This document shows positions 1-9,758 of a stretch of DNA of 64,000 nucleotides, in pieces. Every line of letters starts with the position of its first letter. Positions within the stretch are counted from its first letter, which is position 1. The stretch is taken from the NCBI RefSeq assembly GCF_003344785.1, contig NZ_QPMK01000004.1:124001-188000 (forward strand). The letters are read 5' to 3'. The notes under the pieces were generated by a model. The model saw only the letters and a list, made by a program, of their open reading frames with translations, was not told the origin of the DNA and searched no databases. This DNA is from Thalassococcus profundi (GTDB taxonomy: Bacteria; Pseudomonadota; Alphaproteobacteria; Rhodobacterales; Rhodobacteraceae). Made by a program: the position numbers and the translations under genes.

Positions 1-278
1 CCATGCCCGCCGCTGACTTTGCCTGGGTCGCGGCCTACGCGGTCTGCCTTTTCGCGGCGCGCTGGTTGGTGACCGTGGCGCTGCGGCTGCTGCCGGCCTA
101 CGTCGCGACGCCGCTGATGAACCTGCAATTCGTCTGGATGGTGGTGATCGGATACGCGGCTTTCGGCGAGGTGCCGGGCGCGGGGACGGTCACAGGCGTG
201 ACGCTGGTCGTCGCCTCGGGGCTGTGGTTGGTGCTGGATGACGCGCTGCCCGCGCGGGCGCGGGGCCTGCGCGCCTGA
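1..278 (+). CDS. EamA/DMT-family transporter, C-terminal part (gene cut by window edge)
   Basis: The frame is open from the left edge, and only the last 91 residues or so are visible. They hold three hydrophobic segments (about residues 8-28, 37-55 and 62-79), with a short loop and the PLMNLQF...E segment typical of the second EamA repeat of drug/metabolite exporters. The substrate cannot be told from this part. The ATG at position 3 is probably internal, because a DMT protein has about ten membrane segments. The TGA stop directly abuts the stop codon of the convergent Fe-S carrier gene. Confidence 0.7.
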   Translation, partial: MPAADFAWVAAYAVCLFAARWLVTVALRLLPAYVATPLMNLQFVWMVVIGYAAFGEVPGAGTVTGVTLVVASGLWLVLDDALPARARGLRA

Positions 279-602
279 TCACATCGAGAAAGACGTGCCG
301 CAGCCGCAGGACGACGTGGCGTTCGGGTTCTCGATCACGAAGCGGGCGCCGATCAGTTCCTCGGTGAAGTCGATCACCGCGTTGGACAGGAACGGCAGCG
401 ACACCGAATCCACCACCACCCGCTGCCCCTGGCCTTCGAGCACCAGGTCGTCCTCTTCCGGCGCATCCAGCTTGATTTCGTACTGGAAGCCCGAGCATCC
501 GCCGCCTTCGACGGCGACGCGCAGCGCCTGGCCCTGGTCCGACGCGCCGATCTCGGCGAGGCGGGCAAAGGCGCGGTCGGTGACTTTCGGCGGCAGCTGC
601 AT
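279..602 (-). CDS. A-type iron-sulfur carrier (HesB/IscA/ErpA family)
   Basis: This 107-residue protein of the A-type carrier family delivers Fe-S clusters to apoproteins in the cytoplasm. The three ligand cysteines are present: C36 in GGGCSGFQY, and C99 and C101 in the C-terminal SSCGCG motif. Length and spacing are normal for IscA/ErpA. It stands alone rather than in an isc or suf operon, which fits the ErpA-like single copy of many Rhodobacteraceae, but the subtype is not certain. It is divergent from dgt and convergent, with no spacer, with the DMT gene. Confidence 0.9.
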   Translation of the reverse strand: MQLPPKVTDRAFARLAEIGASDQGQALRVAVEGGGCSGFQYEIKLDAPEEDDLVLEGQGQRVVVDSVSLPFLSNAVIDFTEELIGARFVIENPNATSSCGCGTSFSM

Positions 603-709
603 GATATCCTCCGGACAGGTTTCTTATCGCTTCCGTTCATAATATACGAACGCGCGGGACAGGCGACAAGGACATGGCGACACGGACATCGCCAAAGAAC
701 GGGGACGAC

Positions 710-1870
710 ATGCAGGCCAGCTATGCAAGCGATCCGCGCCGAAGCCGCGGGCGCCGGGTGGCGGAAGAGGAAAGCGCCTTCCGCTCCTGCTTTCAGCGTG
801 ACCGCGACCGGATCATCCATTCCTCGGCCTTCCGGCGGCTCAAGCACAAGACCCAGGTCTTTGTCGAACACGAAGGTGATTTCTACCGCACACGGCTCAC
901 CCACACGATCGAGGTGGCGCAGGTGGCGCGGACGATTTGCGGCGCGCTGGGGCTGAACACCGACCTGACCGAGGCGGTGGCATTGGCGCACGACCTGGGC
1001 CACACGCCTTTCGGCCATACCGGTGAGGACGCGCTGCATGCATTGATGGACCCCTATGGCGGGTTCGATCACAATGCGCAGACGATCCGCATCGTCACCT
1101 CGCTCGAACGGCACTATGCCGCGTTCGACGGGTTGAACCTGACGTGGGAAACCCTTGAAGGCATTGCGAAACACAACGGTCCGGTGACCGGAGACCTGCC
1201 GCATGCCCTGGCCGAATACGCCGCGCTGCACGACCTCGAACTGCACACCCACGCGAGTGCGGAGGCGCAGGTGGCAGCGCTGGCCGACGACATCGCCTAC
1301 AACAACCACGACCTGCACGACGGGCTGCGCGCGGGGCTATTCACCGAGGCGGAAATCATCGCGCTGCCCATCGTCGGCCCGGCGTATGCCGAGGTCGACG
1401 CAGCCTATCCCCGACTCGATCCCTACCGCCGCCGCCACGAGGCGCTGCGCCGGGTCTTCGGCGCCATGGTCGGCGACGTGATCGATTTTTCGCGGGCGTT
1501 GCTGGCGGCGTCGGGCTGTGCCTCCGCACAGGAGATTCGCGAACTGGGCCGCGACGCGATCTCTTTCTCGCCGCCGATGTGGCGCGACATTCGGGCGATC
1601 CGGGATTTTCTTTTCGGGCACATGTACCGCGCGCCGTCGGTGATGGACCAGCGCGTCAAGGTGACAAGGGTCGTCAACGACCTGTTCCCGCTGTACCTGT
1701 CCCGGCCCGACCTGCTGCCCAAACGCTGGCACGACGACATCGCGGCGGCGCAGGACGACGCGGCGCTGGCGCGGCTGGTGGCGGACTACATCGCCGGGAT
1801 GACCGACCGGTTCGCCCTGCAACAGCACGCGCGCCTGCTTGGCGTCGACATCCTGCACGACGCCACCTGA
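710..1870 (+). CDS. dgt: Deoxyguanosinetriphosphate triphosphohydrolase-like protein (dGTPase)
   Basis: A cytoplasmic HD-domain enzyme that removes triphosphate from dNTPs and helps set nucleotide pools. The HD metal site is visible: H65 in RLTHTIEVA and the H94-D95 pair in ALAHDLGHTPFGH. RRLKHKTQVF and RLTHT are family hallmarks. I chose the ATG at 710 (386 residues) because family members begin with a Y-A-x-D-P-x-x-S-R-G-R stretch a few residues after Met, and GGGGAC lies just upstream. An ATG at 674 would add 12 residues that do not look conserved. It is divergent from the Fe-S carrier gene. Confidence 0.92.
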   Translation: MQASYASDPRRSRGRRVAEEESAFRSCFQRDRDRIIHSSAFRRLKHKTQVFVEHEGDFYRTRLTHTIEVAQVARTICGALGLNTDLTEAVALAHDLGHTPFGHTGEDALHALMDPYGGFDHNAQTIRIVTSLERHYAAFDGLNLTWETLEGIAKHNGPVTGDLPHALAEYAALHDLELHTHASAEAQVAALADDIAYNNHDLHDGLRAGLFTEAEIIALPIVGPAYAEVDAAYPRLDPYRRRHEALRRVFGAMVGDVIDFSRALLAASGCASAQEIRELGRDAISFSPPMWRDIRAIRDFLFGHMYRAPSVMDQRVKVTRVVNDLFPLYLSRPDLLPKRWHDDIAAAQDDAALARLVADYIAGMTDRFALQQHARLLGVDILHDAT

Positions 1871-2282
1871 CAAGATCGGGGCCTCTTTCACGAAGGGCTG
1901 GCCGCGTCTTTCGCGCCCGTTCCCGCCGCCTGTCGGTGCCCTGTCCGGGTGCTCGAAGGCCCGCCTCGCGCGACCTTCTCGGTCAGCTGTGTCTCCTTCG
2001 GTTGCAACGTGCAGGCGCTGCGCTTCGGGGAACGCGGCCCGACCGGTGTCGCCGCGACAGTGCAGGCGAGCGCTCTGGACCTCGCGCCGGGAACTGGGTG
2101 TCGGCGCGCTGCGTTGCGTTGAGCGGTGGCGCTTGGATGCTGGTGCATCCGGTGTCGCGGGGACTTGCACCCTACCAATCGCACGGGACCGCCATATACT
2201 GAATGAAATTGAAGCGTTGCGGGACACATCGCACGCAGGAACAACCGTGCCGCCGGAGCGGCGCCGCGGCAACGGAGATAAC
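1871..2282. other. Gene-free 412-bp gap between dgt and the antiporter gene
   Basis: No reading frame here has recognisable protein character, although GC-rich open frames cross it. GGAAC at 2090-2094 is followed, after 17 bases, by CGTT. That resembles a group-IV (EcfG-type) sigma promoter, but the start codon is about 170 bases further on. A TATACT hexamer lies at 2195-2200 without a well-spaced -35 box. A clear ribosome binding site, GGAGA, sits just before the antiporter start. Confidence 0.4.
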
Positions 2283-4163
2283 ATGGCCACATCGGACATC
2301 GCCGGGATCGACCCGGTTCTCGGGTTCGCGCTCGTTGGGGCCCTGGGGGTCGGCTCGCAATGGCTGGCCTGGCGGCTGCGGATGCCGGCCATCGTGCTGA
2401 TGCTTGCGGCGGGCCTGATCGTTGGGCCGGGGCTTGGGCTGCTGAACCCGTCTCAGGATTTCGGCAACCTGATGTCGCCGCTCATCGCCATTGCCGTGGC
2501 GATCATTCTCTTCGAGGGCGGTCTGACGCTCAACTTCCACACCCTGCGCGATGCCGCAGTCGGCGTGCGGCGGCTGGTCTTCGTCGGCGCGCCACTGGGT
2601 TGGGCAGTATCGTCGGCGGCGTTGCATTACGTGGCGGGGCTGAGTTGGGAGACCTCGGCGGTGTTCGGCGGCATCATGATCGTCACCGGCCCCACGGTGA
2701 TCGCGCCGCTCCTGCGCCAGGCGCGGCTGAAAAGCCGCCCCGCCAAGCTCTTGCAGTGGGAAGCCATCGTCAACGATCCGGTGGGCGCGCTGGCGGCTGT
2801 TCTGGCCTTCGAAGTGGTCATCGTTCTGCAGACGGCGACCGGAGCAGGCGCAGCGGTGCAGGATCTGGTCCTGGGCATCGTCGTCGCCTCCGTGCTGGGC
2901 ATTGCCGCGGGCTGGGGGCTGGTCAAGGCCTTCACCCTGGGCATGGTGCCCGAATACATGAAGGTGCCGGTGCTCTTCGTGCTGCTGCTTCTGGTCTTTG
3001 CCCTGTCGGACGCGGTCCTGCACGAAAGCGGTCTTCTCGCCGTCACGCTCATGGGCATATACATCGCCAATTCCGACCTGCCGAGCTACACCGAGCTTCG
3101 GCGGTTCAAGGAACATGCCACGGTCATGCTGGTGTCGGGCGTGTTCATCCTGCTGGCGGCCAACATGGACCGCGACACGCTGCTGAGCATGGACTGGTCG
3201 ACGCTGGCCTTCGTCTGCGTCGTGATCTTCGTCGCGCGCCCGGTGTCGGTTCTGGCGTCGCTGGCCTTCTCCGGCATCCCGTGGAAAGAGCGGCTGCTCG
3301 TGGCCTTCACCGGTCCGCGCGGTGTCGTGCTGGTGGCGGTCGCCGGGCTTTTCGGCGAACGGCTGGCCAGCATCGGGATCGAGGACGGCACGCAGGTCTC
3401 TACGCTGGCCTTCGCGCTGGTCGCGGCCAGCGTTCTGCTGCACGGCTTTACGTTGCAGCCCATGGCCCGTTGGCTGGGTCTGGTGGCGTCGGAGCGTCCG
3501 GGCGTGCTGATCGTCGGTGGGTCGCCCTGGTCGGTGGCGCTGGCCAAGGCCTTCGAGAAGATGGAGCTGCCGGTGGCCATCGCCGACCCGAACCATACCC
3601 ATCTGCGCGGCGCGCGCGAGGCGGGGATCGAGACCTTCTTCGGCGACATCCTGTCCGAGGTAGCCGAGGACCGGCTCGACCTCGTGCGCTACGAAAAGAT
3701 CATCGCCGCAACCGACAACGACGCCTACAACACGTTGGTGACCAGCGACCTTGCCCCGGAATTCGGCCGGGAAAACGTCTTTGAGGTGCGCCGCGCCAAG
3801 GAAAGCAGCACCCGCCACGCGCTGCCGGCATCCCTCGGCGGGCGGAAGTTCGGCCCCGACGACACCTATGACGAGGCCAACCGGCGCATTGCCGGCGGCT
3901 GCGAGTTCCGGGTGACGAAGCTGTCCGAGGAATTCACCATCGAGGATTGGCGCAAGACCAACCCCGACGCCGCCGTTCTGGCCGACATCGGCTCTGCCGG
4001 AGAACTGCGGCTGCTGGGGCCGGAGGACGAGCCGCGCGAAACCGTCGGCATGCGAATCCTCTCGGTGATGCCGGAGCGCAAGGAGCGCCACGAGGCGACC
4101 AAGGCCGAGAACGGCAGGGGCAACGGTCAAGGGAACGGAACGAAAAATGCCCCCTCCGACTGA
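2283..4163 (+). CDS. CPA1-family Na+(K+)/H+ antiporter with C-terminal nucleotide-binding (RCK-like) domain
   Basis: A 626-residue inner-membrane protein. Residues about 5-390 form a run of some twelve hydrophobic segments with the paired Asn164-Asp165 of CPA1 exchangers (IVNDPVGA), GPT(V) at the second core helix and FTGPRGVV later. From about residue 405 comes a soluble Rossmann-like TrkA-N/RCK domain starting VLIVGG, then a conserved acidic tail. This architecture matches NhaP/CvrA-type antiporters gated by a bound nucleotide or cation. Ion specificity (Na+ or K+) is not readable. The start at 2283 follows GGAGA by 5 bases. Upstream in-frame ATGs fall in non-conserved sequence. Confidence 0.88.
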   Translation: MATSDIAGIDPVLGFALVGALGVGSQWLAWRLRMPAIVLMLAAGLIVGPGLGLLNPSQDFGNLMSPLIAIAVAIILFEGGLTLNFHTLRDAAVGVRRLVFVGAPLGWAVSSAALHYVAGLSWETSAVFGGIMIVTGPTVIAPLLRQARLKSRPAKLLQWEAIVNDPVGALAAVLAFEVVIVLQTATGAGAAVQDLVLGIVVASVLGIAAGWGLVKAFTLGMVPEYMKVPVLFVLLLLVFALSDAVLHESGLLAVTLMGIYIANSDLPSYTELRRFKEHATVMLVSGVFILLAANMDRDTLLSMDWSTLAFVCVVIFVARPVSVLASLAFSGIPWKERLLVAFTGPRGVVLVAVAGLFGERLASIGIEDGTQVSTLAFALVAASVLLHGFTLQPMARWLGLVASERPGVLIVGGSPWSVALAKAFEKMELPVAIADPNHTHLRGAREAGIETFFGDILSEVAEDRLDLVRYEKIIAATDNDAYNTLVTSDLAPEFGRENVFEVRRAKESSTRHALPASLGGRKFGPDDTYDEANRRIAGGCEFRVTKLSEEFTIEDWRKTNPDAAVLADIGSAGELRLLGPEDEPRETVGMRILSVMPERKERHEATKAENGRGNGQGNGTKNAPSD

Positions 4164-4174
4164 TCGAAGGGGGC
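4149..4174 (-). terminator. Intrinsic terminator between convergent genes
   Basis: GCCCCCT (4149-4155) pairs with AGGGGGC (4168-4174). CGA/TCG inside can extend the stem. Read on the minus strand, the hairpin is followed by ATTTTT, a proper U-tract, so it ends the 4200-4811 gene. On the plus strand it overlaps the antiporter stop codon and has only a weak T-run. Confidence 0.75.
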
Positions 4175-4199
4175 GCAGGTTTAGGTTATTGCGAACGTA

Positions 4200-4811
4200 T
4201 CAGGCGCGGTCGTCGATCAGCACTTCGATCGTGCCGTTCGCGGTCTTGTAGACGCCCAGAACGTTGTCGCTGCTGAAGCCGTCGGCTTCGACCGCGGCGT
4301 TGATCTGGTCGTTTTCCGCGACCGAGCTCTGGAAATCGTCCATCTCCATCTCGTTCTCGGCCAGCGCGGTATCCAGCGATTGCGCGTTCTCGTCAGCGTT
4401 ACCCGAAACCTCCGACAGCCTGATCGTGTCGATCTCGGCATCGGCTTCGACGGTGCTCAGGTCGACTTCGGTGTTTTCGCCGGATTTCATCGACGACAGC
4501 ACCTTGCCATAGGTCCACTTGTCGCTATTGCCCGAGTCCATGTCGTTCGATGCGCTCATCTCGGACCCACTGTCCATTTCGGTGGTCGAATCCATGCCGG
4601 CGGTGCTGTCCATGCTGCCGGTGCCGTCCATGCCGGTGCTCACGTCGGTGTTGGTGCCCATTTCGTCTTGGGGCAGTTCCATGGAGCCTTCGTCTTCGAA
4701 CTCCACGCCGGGTGCGGTTTCGGTGGTGGTGTTCTCTTGGGCGATGGCCGCGCCGGACACAGAGGCGGCGAGGATCGCGGCAAGGCTCAGGGATTTGCTG
4801 TTAAAGGTCAT
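4200..4811 (-). CDS. Secreted acidic protein with Met/Asp/Ser-rich repeat (unknown function)
   Basis: 203 residues. Residues 1-24 are a Sec signal peptide ending in GAAIA. Residues about 50-97 are a low-complexity stretch of MDS/MDST-type units very poor in large hydrophobics. The remaining 100 residues are acidic and may form a small fold ([14 protein letters not shown] ... [17 protein letters not shown]). I do not recognise a named domain. It probably acts in the periplasm or outside the cell. A GGAAC-N17-GTTGAT motif lies 57 bases upstream, also seen before the PRC-barrel gene at 57570. The gene ends at a strong terminator, so it is monocistronic. Confidence 0.8.
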   Translation of the reverse strand: MTFNSKSLSLAAILAASVSGAAIAQENTTTETAPGVEFEDEGSMELPQDEMGTNTDVSTGMDGTGSMDSTAGMDSTTEMDSGSEMSASNDMDSGNSDKWTYGKVLSSMKSGENTEVDLSTVEADAEIDTIRLSEVSGNADENAQSLDTALAENEMEMDDFQSSVAENDQINAAVEADGFSSDNVLGVYKTANGTIEVLIDDRA

Positions 4812-4867
4812 GGGTACGTCCTTTCAGTTTGTCGGGCACCGGGGGGGCGGCGCCTTCATGTCCAATC

Positions 4868-4892
4868 AACCCGCGCCTTCCACCGATGTTCC
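4868..4892 (-). promoter_or_regulatory. Candidate ECF-type sigma promoter (GGAAC-N17-GTT)
   Basis: On the minus strand GGAAC (4892-4888) is followed after 17 bases by GTTGAT (4870-4865). The likely transcription start is about 45 bases before the gene at 4811. The -35 element equals that of EcfG-type group IV sigma factors. The -10 element is GGTT rather than CGTT. The same two boxes with the same spacing occur at 57509-57536. Confidence 0.4.
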
Positions 4893-5104
4893 TCCGCCGT
4901 GGGGCACGTGGCCGGAGAGATGGGCAATCCCGCTTTTTTCCGCGCCGCGGCGTGGCGAATTCATGCCGTTTCTGGACGTGCGGAGGTTCCGCCGGGTCAG
5001 CGTCACGGAACCCGTCTCCGGTCATCCGCATTGTCCGCGCCGCCGTCTATTTGACCTTGCCCGCGCACATGCTAGACGGACGCCAACAGTCCGGAGCACA
5101 TCCC

Positions 5105-6850
5105 ATGAACCTCTTTACCGACATCGGCCATCTGGTGGCCGGCGCCATCGCGCAACTGCAATCCAAGGGCACGCTGCCCGATGGCTTGGACCTGGGTCCG
5201 GTCACGGTAGAGCCGCCGCGCGATCCGCTGCACGGGGACATGGCCACGAATGCCGCGATGGTGCTGGCCAAGCCCGCGAAGATGAAGCCGCGCGATATCG
5301 CCGAAGCGCTTGCGCCGCTGCTGGCCGAGGACGACCGGATCACGACGGCCGAGGTCGCGGGGCCGGGGTTCCTGAACCTGCGGCTGGCGCCGTCCGTCTG
5401 GCAGGATCTTGCGAAAGACGTGATCGCGAAGGGATCGGCCTATGGCCGGTCCGGGATGGGGCAGGGCAAGCGGGTCAACGTCGAATACGTCAGCGCCAAC
5501 CCCACCGGTCCGATGCACGTCGGGCACGCGCGCGGCGCCATCGTCGGGGACGCGACCGCGTCGCTGCTGGCCTATGCGGGCTACGACGTGACACGCGAAT
5601 ACTACATCAACGACGGCGGCGCGCAGGTCGATGTGCTCGCGCGGTCGGTCTACCTGCGCTATCTCGAAGCGCACGACCTTTCCGTCGACTGGCCGGAGGG
5701 CAGCTATCCCGGCGACTACCTGATCGACGTGGGCGAGGCGCTGAAGGCCAAGGTTGGCGACAAGTACCTGGAGGCCGAGGAATCCGAGTGGCTCGAAGAG
5801 GTGCGGACCTTCGCCACCGACGCGATGATGGACCTCATCCGCACCGACCTCGCGTCGCTTGGCGTGGTCATGGATCACTTCTTTTCGGAAAAGTCGCTCT
5901 ACGACACCGGCCTGATCGAAAAGGCCATCGAGGAACTGCGGGACAAGGGCCTGATCTACCGCGGCACGCTGGAGCCGCCCAAGGGCAAGACGCCCGAGGA
6001 TTGGGAACCGCGCGAGCAGACTCTGTTCAAGTCCACCGACTACGGCGACGACGTCGACCGGCCGATCAAGAAATCCGACGGCAGCTGGACCTATTTCGCC
6101 CCCGACATCGCCTATCACTACGACAAGGTCAGCCGTGGCTACGACATGCTGATCGACATCTTCGGCGCCGATCACGGCGGCTATGTCAAACGCATGAAGG
6201 CCGCCGTCTCGGCGCTGTCGGAAAGCCGCGTGCCGCTGGACATCAAGCTCATTCAGTTGGTCAAGCTCTTCAAGAACGGCCAGCCTTTCAAGATGTCGAA
6301 ACGCGCGGGCACCTTCGTTACTCTGCGCGACGTGGTCGAGATGGTGGGTTCCGATGCCGCGCGTTTTCACATGCTGACGCGCAAATCCGATGCAGCACTC
6401 GATTTCGACTTCGACAAGGTCAAGGAACAGTCCAAGGAAAACCCGGTCTTCTACGTGCAATACGCCAGCGCCCGGATCTCCTCGGTGCTGCGCAAGGCCG
6501 CCGAGGCCGGGATCGACTGCACCGACGACACCCTGCGGGCGGCGGATCTCTCGGGCCTGACCCACGATCTGGAGATCGCGCTGGCCAAGAAGGTCGCCGA
6601 ATGGCCGCGGCTGGTCGAGATCGCGGCGCGCACGCACGAACCGCACCGGATCGCCTTCTACCTTTTCGAACTGGCCTCGGACCTGCACACGCTTTGGAAC
6701 GCCGGCAACGACGATACGTCGCTGCGGTTCCTGCAAGAGCACGATCCCGCCGCAACACAGGCCAAAATCGCCCTCGCGCGGGCCGTTTCTGTTGTGATTT
6801 CCGGCGGGCTTGGTATCTTGGGCGTAACCCCGGCAACCGAGATGCGCTGA
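5105..6850 (+). CDS. argS: Arginine--tRNA ligase
   Basis: 581 residues, a class I aminoacyl-tRNA synthetase charging tRNA-Arg in the cytoplasm. The HIGH signature is HVGH at 138-141 ([13 protein letters not shown]), preceded by the N-terminal Add1-like domain (residues about 1-100). KMSKR is at 396-400. The C-terminal helical anticodon-binding domain includes YVQYASAR and ends with the typical short VTPATEM tail. The ATG is 5 bases after a weak ACATCCC stretch, and homology supports the start. It is the first gene of a same-strand run with the SPOR, nagZ and scpAB genes. Confidence 0.98.
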   Translation: MNLFTDIGHLVAGAIAQLQSKGTLPDGLDLGPVTVEPPRDPLHGDMATNAAMVLAKPAKMKPRDIAEALAPLLAEDDRITTAEVAGPGFLNLRLAPSVWQDLAKDVIAKGSAYGRSGMGQGKRVNVEYVSANPTGPMHVGHARGAIVGDATASLLAYAGYDVTREYYINDGGAQVDVLARSVYLRYLEAHDLSVDWPEGSYPGDYLIDVGEALKAKVGDKYLEAEESEWLEEVRTFATDAMMDLIRTDLASLGVVMDHFFSEKSLYDTGLIEKAIEELRDKGLIYRGTLEPPKGKTPEDWEPREQTLFKSTDYGDDVDRPIKKSDGSWTYFAPDIAYHYDKVSRGYDMLIDIFGADHGGYVKRMKAAVSALSESRVPLDIKLIQLVKLFKNGQPFKMSKRAGTFVTLRDVVEMVGSDAARFHMLTRKSDAALDFDFDKVKEQSKENPVFYVQYASARISSVLRKAAEAGIDCTDDTLRAADLSGLTHDLEIALAKKVAEWPRLVEIAARTHEPHRIAFYLFELASDLHTLWNAGNDDTSLRFLQEHDPAATQAKIALARAVSVVISGGLGILGVTPATEMR

Positions 6851-6926
6851 CCAAGGCGCGCCATGGCCGGGTGAGGCAGTGCAAGAACCGTTCGGTGGCC
6901 AGGGCCGCCGGGGCAGAAAGGCAGAC

Positions 6927-7955
6927 ATGGCGACATACGATCAGGCGGGTCCCGTGGCGGGGTCCGAGTCGAAAGGCAATCTGGCCAGTACCGCGAATTG
7001 GGCCGGGGCGGTGGTGTCCCTGGCCCTGATCGCCGGCGTGGCGGTCTGGGGCTACCGGTTGCTGGTGCGGGACGTAACCGGCATCCCCGTGGTCGAGGCC
7101 ACCAGCGGGCCGATGCGCGTGGCCCCGCAGAACCCCGGTGGAGAGGCAGCCGATCATCAGGGCCTGTCGGTCAACGACGTGGCCGGAACCGGCGTCGCCG
7201 CCGATCCTGCCGACCGCCTGACGCTGGCGCCGCGGCCGCCGGATCTTTCAGAAGAGGATGTGCCGCAAGCCGAACTGGCGCCGCGCCCTGCCGCGATGCC
7301 GGACCAGCGCGATGCGGAAACGCTTCAGCTTTCCGAAGCGGCGCCCGACATGGGACCGGCCGAGGACGCGCCCGCTCCGGCATCAGAGGCCGAAGACACG
7401 ACTGAGTCCGAAACAGCTGCGGACGATCCGATCCAGGCGCTGGCGGACCAGATCGCCAGTGACATCGAACCGCTGTTCGATCCCGACGCGCCCCGGCCCG
7501 AAAGCGCCCCCGCTGTGGCGACGCTCACCCCGCTCGAAACCGAAGAGGCGCCCGTGACCGGCGTGCTGGACAGCGAGGGCACCGTCGCGCGGTCGCTGCG
7601 TCCGCGCAATCGTCCCGGCGGGCTGGTCAGCACCGCCCTCGCGCAGCCCGAAGCTGCCCCGGCCGCGCCCCAGGTGGCCGAGATCGACCCCGAGACACTG
7701 CCCGCGGGCACCCGCCTCGTACAGCTCGGCGCCTACGATTCAGCCGAGGTGGCGCGGTCCGAATGGGCGCGGCTCGAGGCCCGGTTCGGCGACTACATGG
7801 AGGAAAAGGACCGGGTGATCCAGAAGGCCAGCTCCGGCGGACGCACGTTCTACCGCCTGCGCGCGCACGGGTTCGAGGATATCTCGGATGCCCGCCGGTT
7901 CTGCGCCGCCTTCGTCGCCGGAGACGCCGACTGCATCCCGGTGGTGTCGCGTTGA
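6927..7955 (+). CDS. SPOR-domain membrane protein
   Basis: 342 residues. One transmembrane helix lies near the N-terminus (about residues 23-43), followed by a long Pro/Ala/Glu-rich linker and a C-terminal SPOR domain (about 265-342: TRLVQLGAYDSAEVARSEW...). SPOR domains bind denuded septal peptidoglycan, so a role at the division site or in cell-wall remodelling is likely. The neighbouring nagZ (wall recycling) supports this. The start at 6927 follows AAAGGCAG. The longer frame from 6879 would add 16 residues with no support. It ends inside the nagZ start region (TTGA overlap), implying translational coupling. Confidence 0.88.
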   Translation: MATYDQAGPVAGSESKGNLASTANWAGAVVSLALIAGVAVWGYRLLVRDVTGIPVVEATSGPMRVAPQNPGGEAADHQGLSVNDVAGTGVAADPADRLTLAPRPPDLSEEDVPQAELAPRPAAMPDQRDAETLQLSEAAPDMGPAEDAPAPASEAEDTTESETAADDPIQALADQIASDIEPLFDPDAPRPESAPAVATLTPLETEEAPVTGVLDSEGTVARSLRPRNRPGGLVSTALAQPEAAPAAPQVAEIDPETLPAGTRLVQLGAYDSAEVARSEWARLEARFGDYMEEKDRVIQKASSGGRTFYRLRAHGFEDISDARRFCAAFVAGDADCIPVVSR

Positions 7956-8971
7956 CGGGCCGCTTTGGCGCGGCGATCCTGGGCTGCGCCGGGCCGCGCC
8001 TCGGCCCCGAGGAGCGCCGCTTTTTCCGCGATGCGAACCCGTTCGGTTTCATCCTCTTTGCCCGCAACATCGACAGCGCCGACCAACTGCGCGCACTGAC
8101 CTCGGAGCTGCGCGACGGCGTCGGCTGGGATGCGCCGATCCTGGTGGACCAGGAAGGCGGCCGAGTGCAGCGCCTGCGCGCCCCCCTGGCCACCGAATGG
8201 CTGCCGCCGCTCGAACACGTCGCGGCTCTTGGGGCACATGCAGCGGAGGGCATGGCGCTGCGCTACCAGATCACCGCGCTCGAGATGCGCAGCTACGGCA
8301 TCGACGTGGACTGCGCCCCGATGCTGGACCTGGCCCGGGCCGACACCCATCCCTTTCTGCGCAACCGCTGCTACGGCGAGACGCTGGAGCAGGTGGTTGC
8401 CGTGGGCCGCGCCGTGGCCGAGGGGCTGTTGGCGGGCGGGGTGCTGCCGGTGATCAAGCACATGCCGGGCCATGGCCTTGCGCAGATGGACAGCCACCAC
8501 GATCTGCCGCGTATCACCGCCCCGGCAGAGACCTTGCAGGCGCTGGATTTCGCGGCGTTCAAACCTTTTGCCGACCTGCCGATGGGCATGACGGCGCATC
8601 TGGTCTACGACGCTTTCGACGGCGCGCCGGCCACCATCTCGCCCGAGATGATGCGGCTCATCCGCGACGAGATCGGCTTTGGCGGCTTCATCATGACCGA
8701 CGATATTTCCATGCAGGCGCTGTCCGGAACGGTGGCCGAACGCGGTGCGGCGGCGCTGGCGGCGGGCTGTGATGCGGTGCTCCACTGCAACGGCGACATG
8801 GCCGAGATGGTGCCGCTGATGGAGGCGGCGGGTGCCATGACCGATGCCGCCCAGGCCCGTGCCGAGGCGGCACTGGCCGTGCGCCGCGACCCGGAACCGG
8901 TTGACATGGCCACGCTGAGGGCGAAGCTTGAGGCGTTGCCGACGGACCCGCCCGATGACCACCGACCCTGA
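7952..8971 (+). CDS. nagZ: Beta-N-acetylhexosaminidase (glycoside hydrolase family 3)
   Basis: 339 residues. This cytoplasmic enzyme removes N-acetylglucosamine from muropeptides during peptidoglycan recycling. Family landmarks: LVDQEGGRVQR, the KHMPGHG loop at 169-175 carrying the catalytic His, and TDDISM at about 239-244 carrying the nucleophile Asp. The only start that keeps the conserved N-terminus is TTG at 7952, overlapping the upstream stop codon by 4 bases. No ATG or GTG is in frame nearby. It overlaps scpA by 17 bases, so SPOR-nagZ-scpA-scpB is probably one coupled operon. Confidence 0.93.
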   Translation: MTGRFGAAILGCAGPRLGPEERRFFRDANPFGFILFARNIDSADQLRALTSELRDGVGWDAPILVDQEGGRVQRLRAPLATEWLPPLEHVAALGAHAAEGMALRYQITALEMRSYGIDVDCAPMLDLARADTHPFLRNRCYGETLEQVVAVGRAVAEGLLAGGVLPVIKHMPGHGLAQMDSHHDLPRITAPAETLQALDFAAFKPFADLPMGMTAHLVYDAFDGAPATISPEMMRLIRDEIGFGGFIMTDDISMQALSGTVAERGAAALAAGCDAVLHCNGDMAEMVPLMEAAGAMTDAAQARAEAALAVRRDPEPVDMATLRAKLEALPTDPPDDHRP

Positions 8972-9758
8972 GACCTTCCTGCCCGAGCCGCAAAGCGTCG
9001 CCGACCGCCTGGCGGCGGAGGCGCTGATCGTCGATGTCGACGGCTTCGAAGGCCCGCTCGACCTGTTGCTGACGCTGAGCCGGACGCAGAAGGTGGACCT
9101 GCGCAAGATCTCGGTGCTGGCGCTGGCGCGGCAATACCTGGCCTTCGTCGAAAAGGCCAAGGAACTGCGCATCGAACTGGCCGCCGATTACCTCGTGATG
9201 GCGGCCTGGCTCGCCTTCCTGAAATCCCGCCTGCTGCTGCCCCCCGATCCCGCCGAAGAAGGCCCCTCAGGCGAGGAACTGGCGGCGCACCTGGCGTTTC
9301 AGCTCGAACGCCTGCAGGCGATGCGCGACGTCGCCGCGCGGCTCATGGGCCGCGACCGGCTGGGACGGGACTTTTTCGCCCGCGGTCAGACCCAGCAGGT
9401 CGAATGGGTGAGGGCGGTGAAATACACCGCGACGCTGCTGGACCTGATGCAGGGCTACGCGCGCATCCGCACCCGCGACGAATTCCGCCCCTTCGTGATG
9501 GACCGCGATTCGGTCTGGACCATGGAACAGGCGCTGGACCGGATGCGCGGCATGATCGGCTTTGCGGGCACCTGGACCGAGATTTCCGCCTACCTGCCCG
9601 AAGGCTGGGATGCGGATCCGGTGAAATGGCGCTCTGCCACCGCCGCGACCTTTGCCGCCTCGCTGGAACTGGTCAAGGAAGGCCGCGCCGAACTGCGCCA
9701 GTCCGAGCTGTTCGCGCCCATCGAACTGCGTCGTAAGGAGGGCCGCGATGACAGCTGA
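8955..9758 (+). CDS. scpA: Segregation and condensation protein A (kleisin of the SMC complex)
   Basis: 267 residues. The kleisin subunit that bridges Smc heads and recruits ScpB in chromosome condensation. The N-terminal VDGFEGPLDLLLTL motif and the YLVMAAWLAFLKSRLLLP helix are diagnostic. The C-terminal winged-helix part (about 210-265) is intact. It starts inside nagZ and overlaps scpB by 11 bases. smc itself is not in the window. Confidence 0.96.
   Translation: MTTDPETFLPEPQSVADRLAAEALIVDVDGFEGPLDLLLTLSRTQKVDLRKISVLALARQYLAFVEKAKELRIELAADYLVMAAWLAFLKSRLLLPPDPAEEGPSGEELAAHLAFQLERLQAMRDVAARLMGRDRLGRDFFARGQTQQVEWVRAVKYTATLLDLMQGYARIRTRDEFRPFVMDRDSVWTMEQALDRMRGMIGFAGTWTEISAYLPEGWDADPVKWRSATAATFAASLELVKEGRAELRQSELFAPIELRRKEGRDDS

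Noticed and set aside
2172-4130. Long minus-strand open frame opposite the antiporter gene (about 650 codons)
   Set aside because: Composition (His/Arg/Gln-rich, no hydrophobic pattern) is that of an antisense shadow in GC-rich DNA. The plus-strand frame has clear antiporter motifs.
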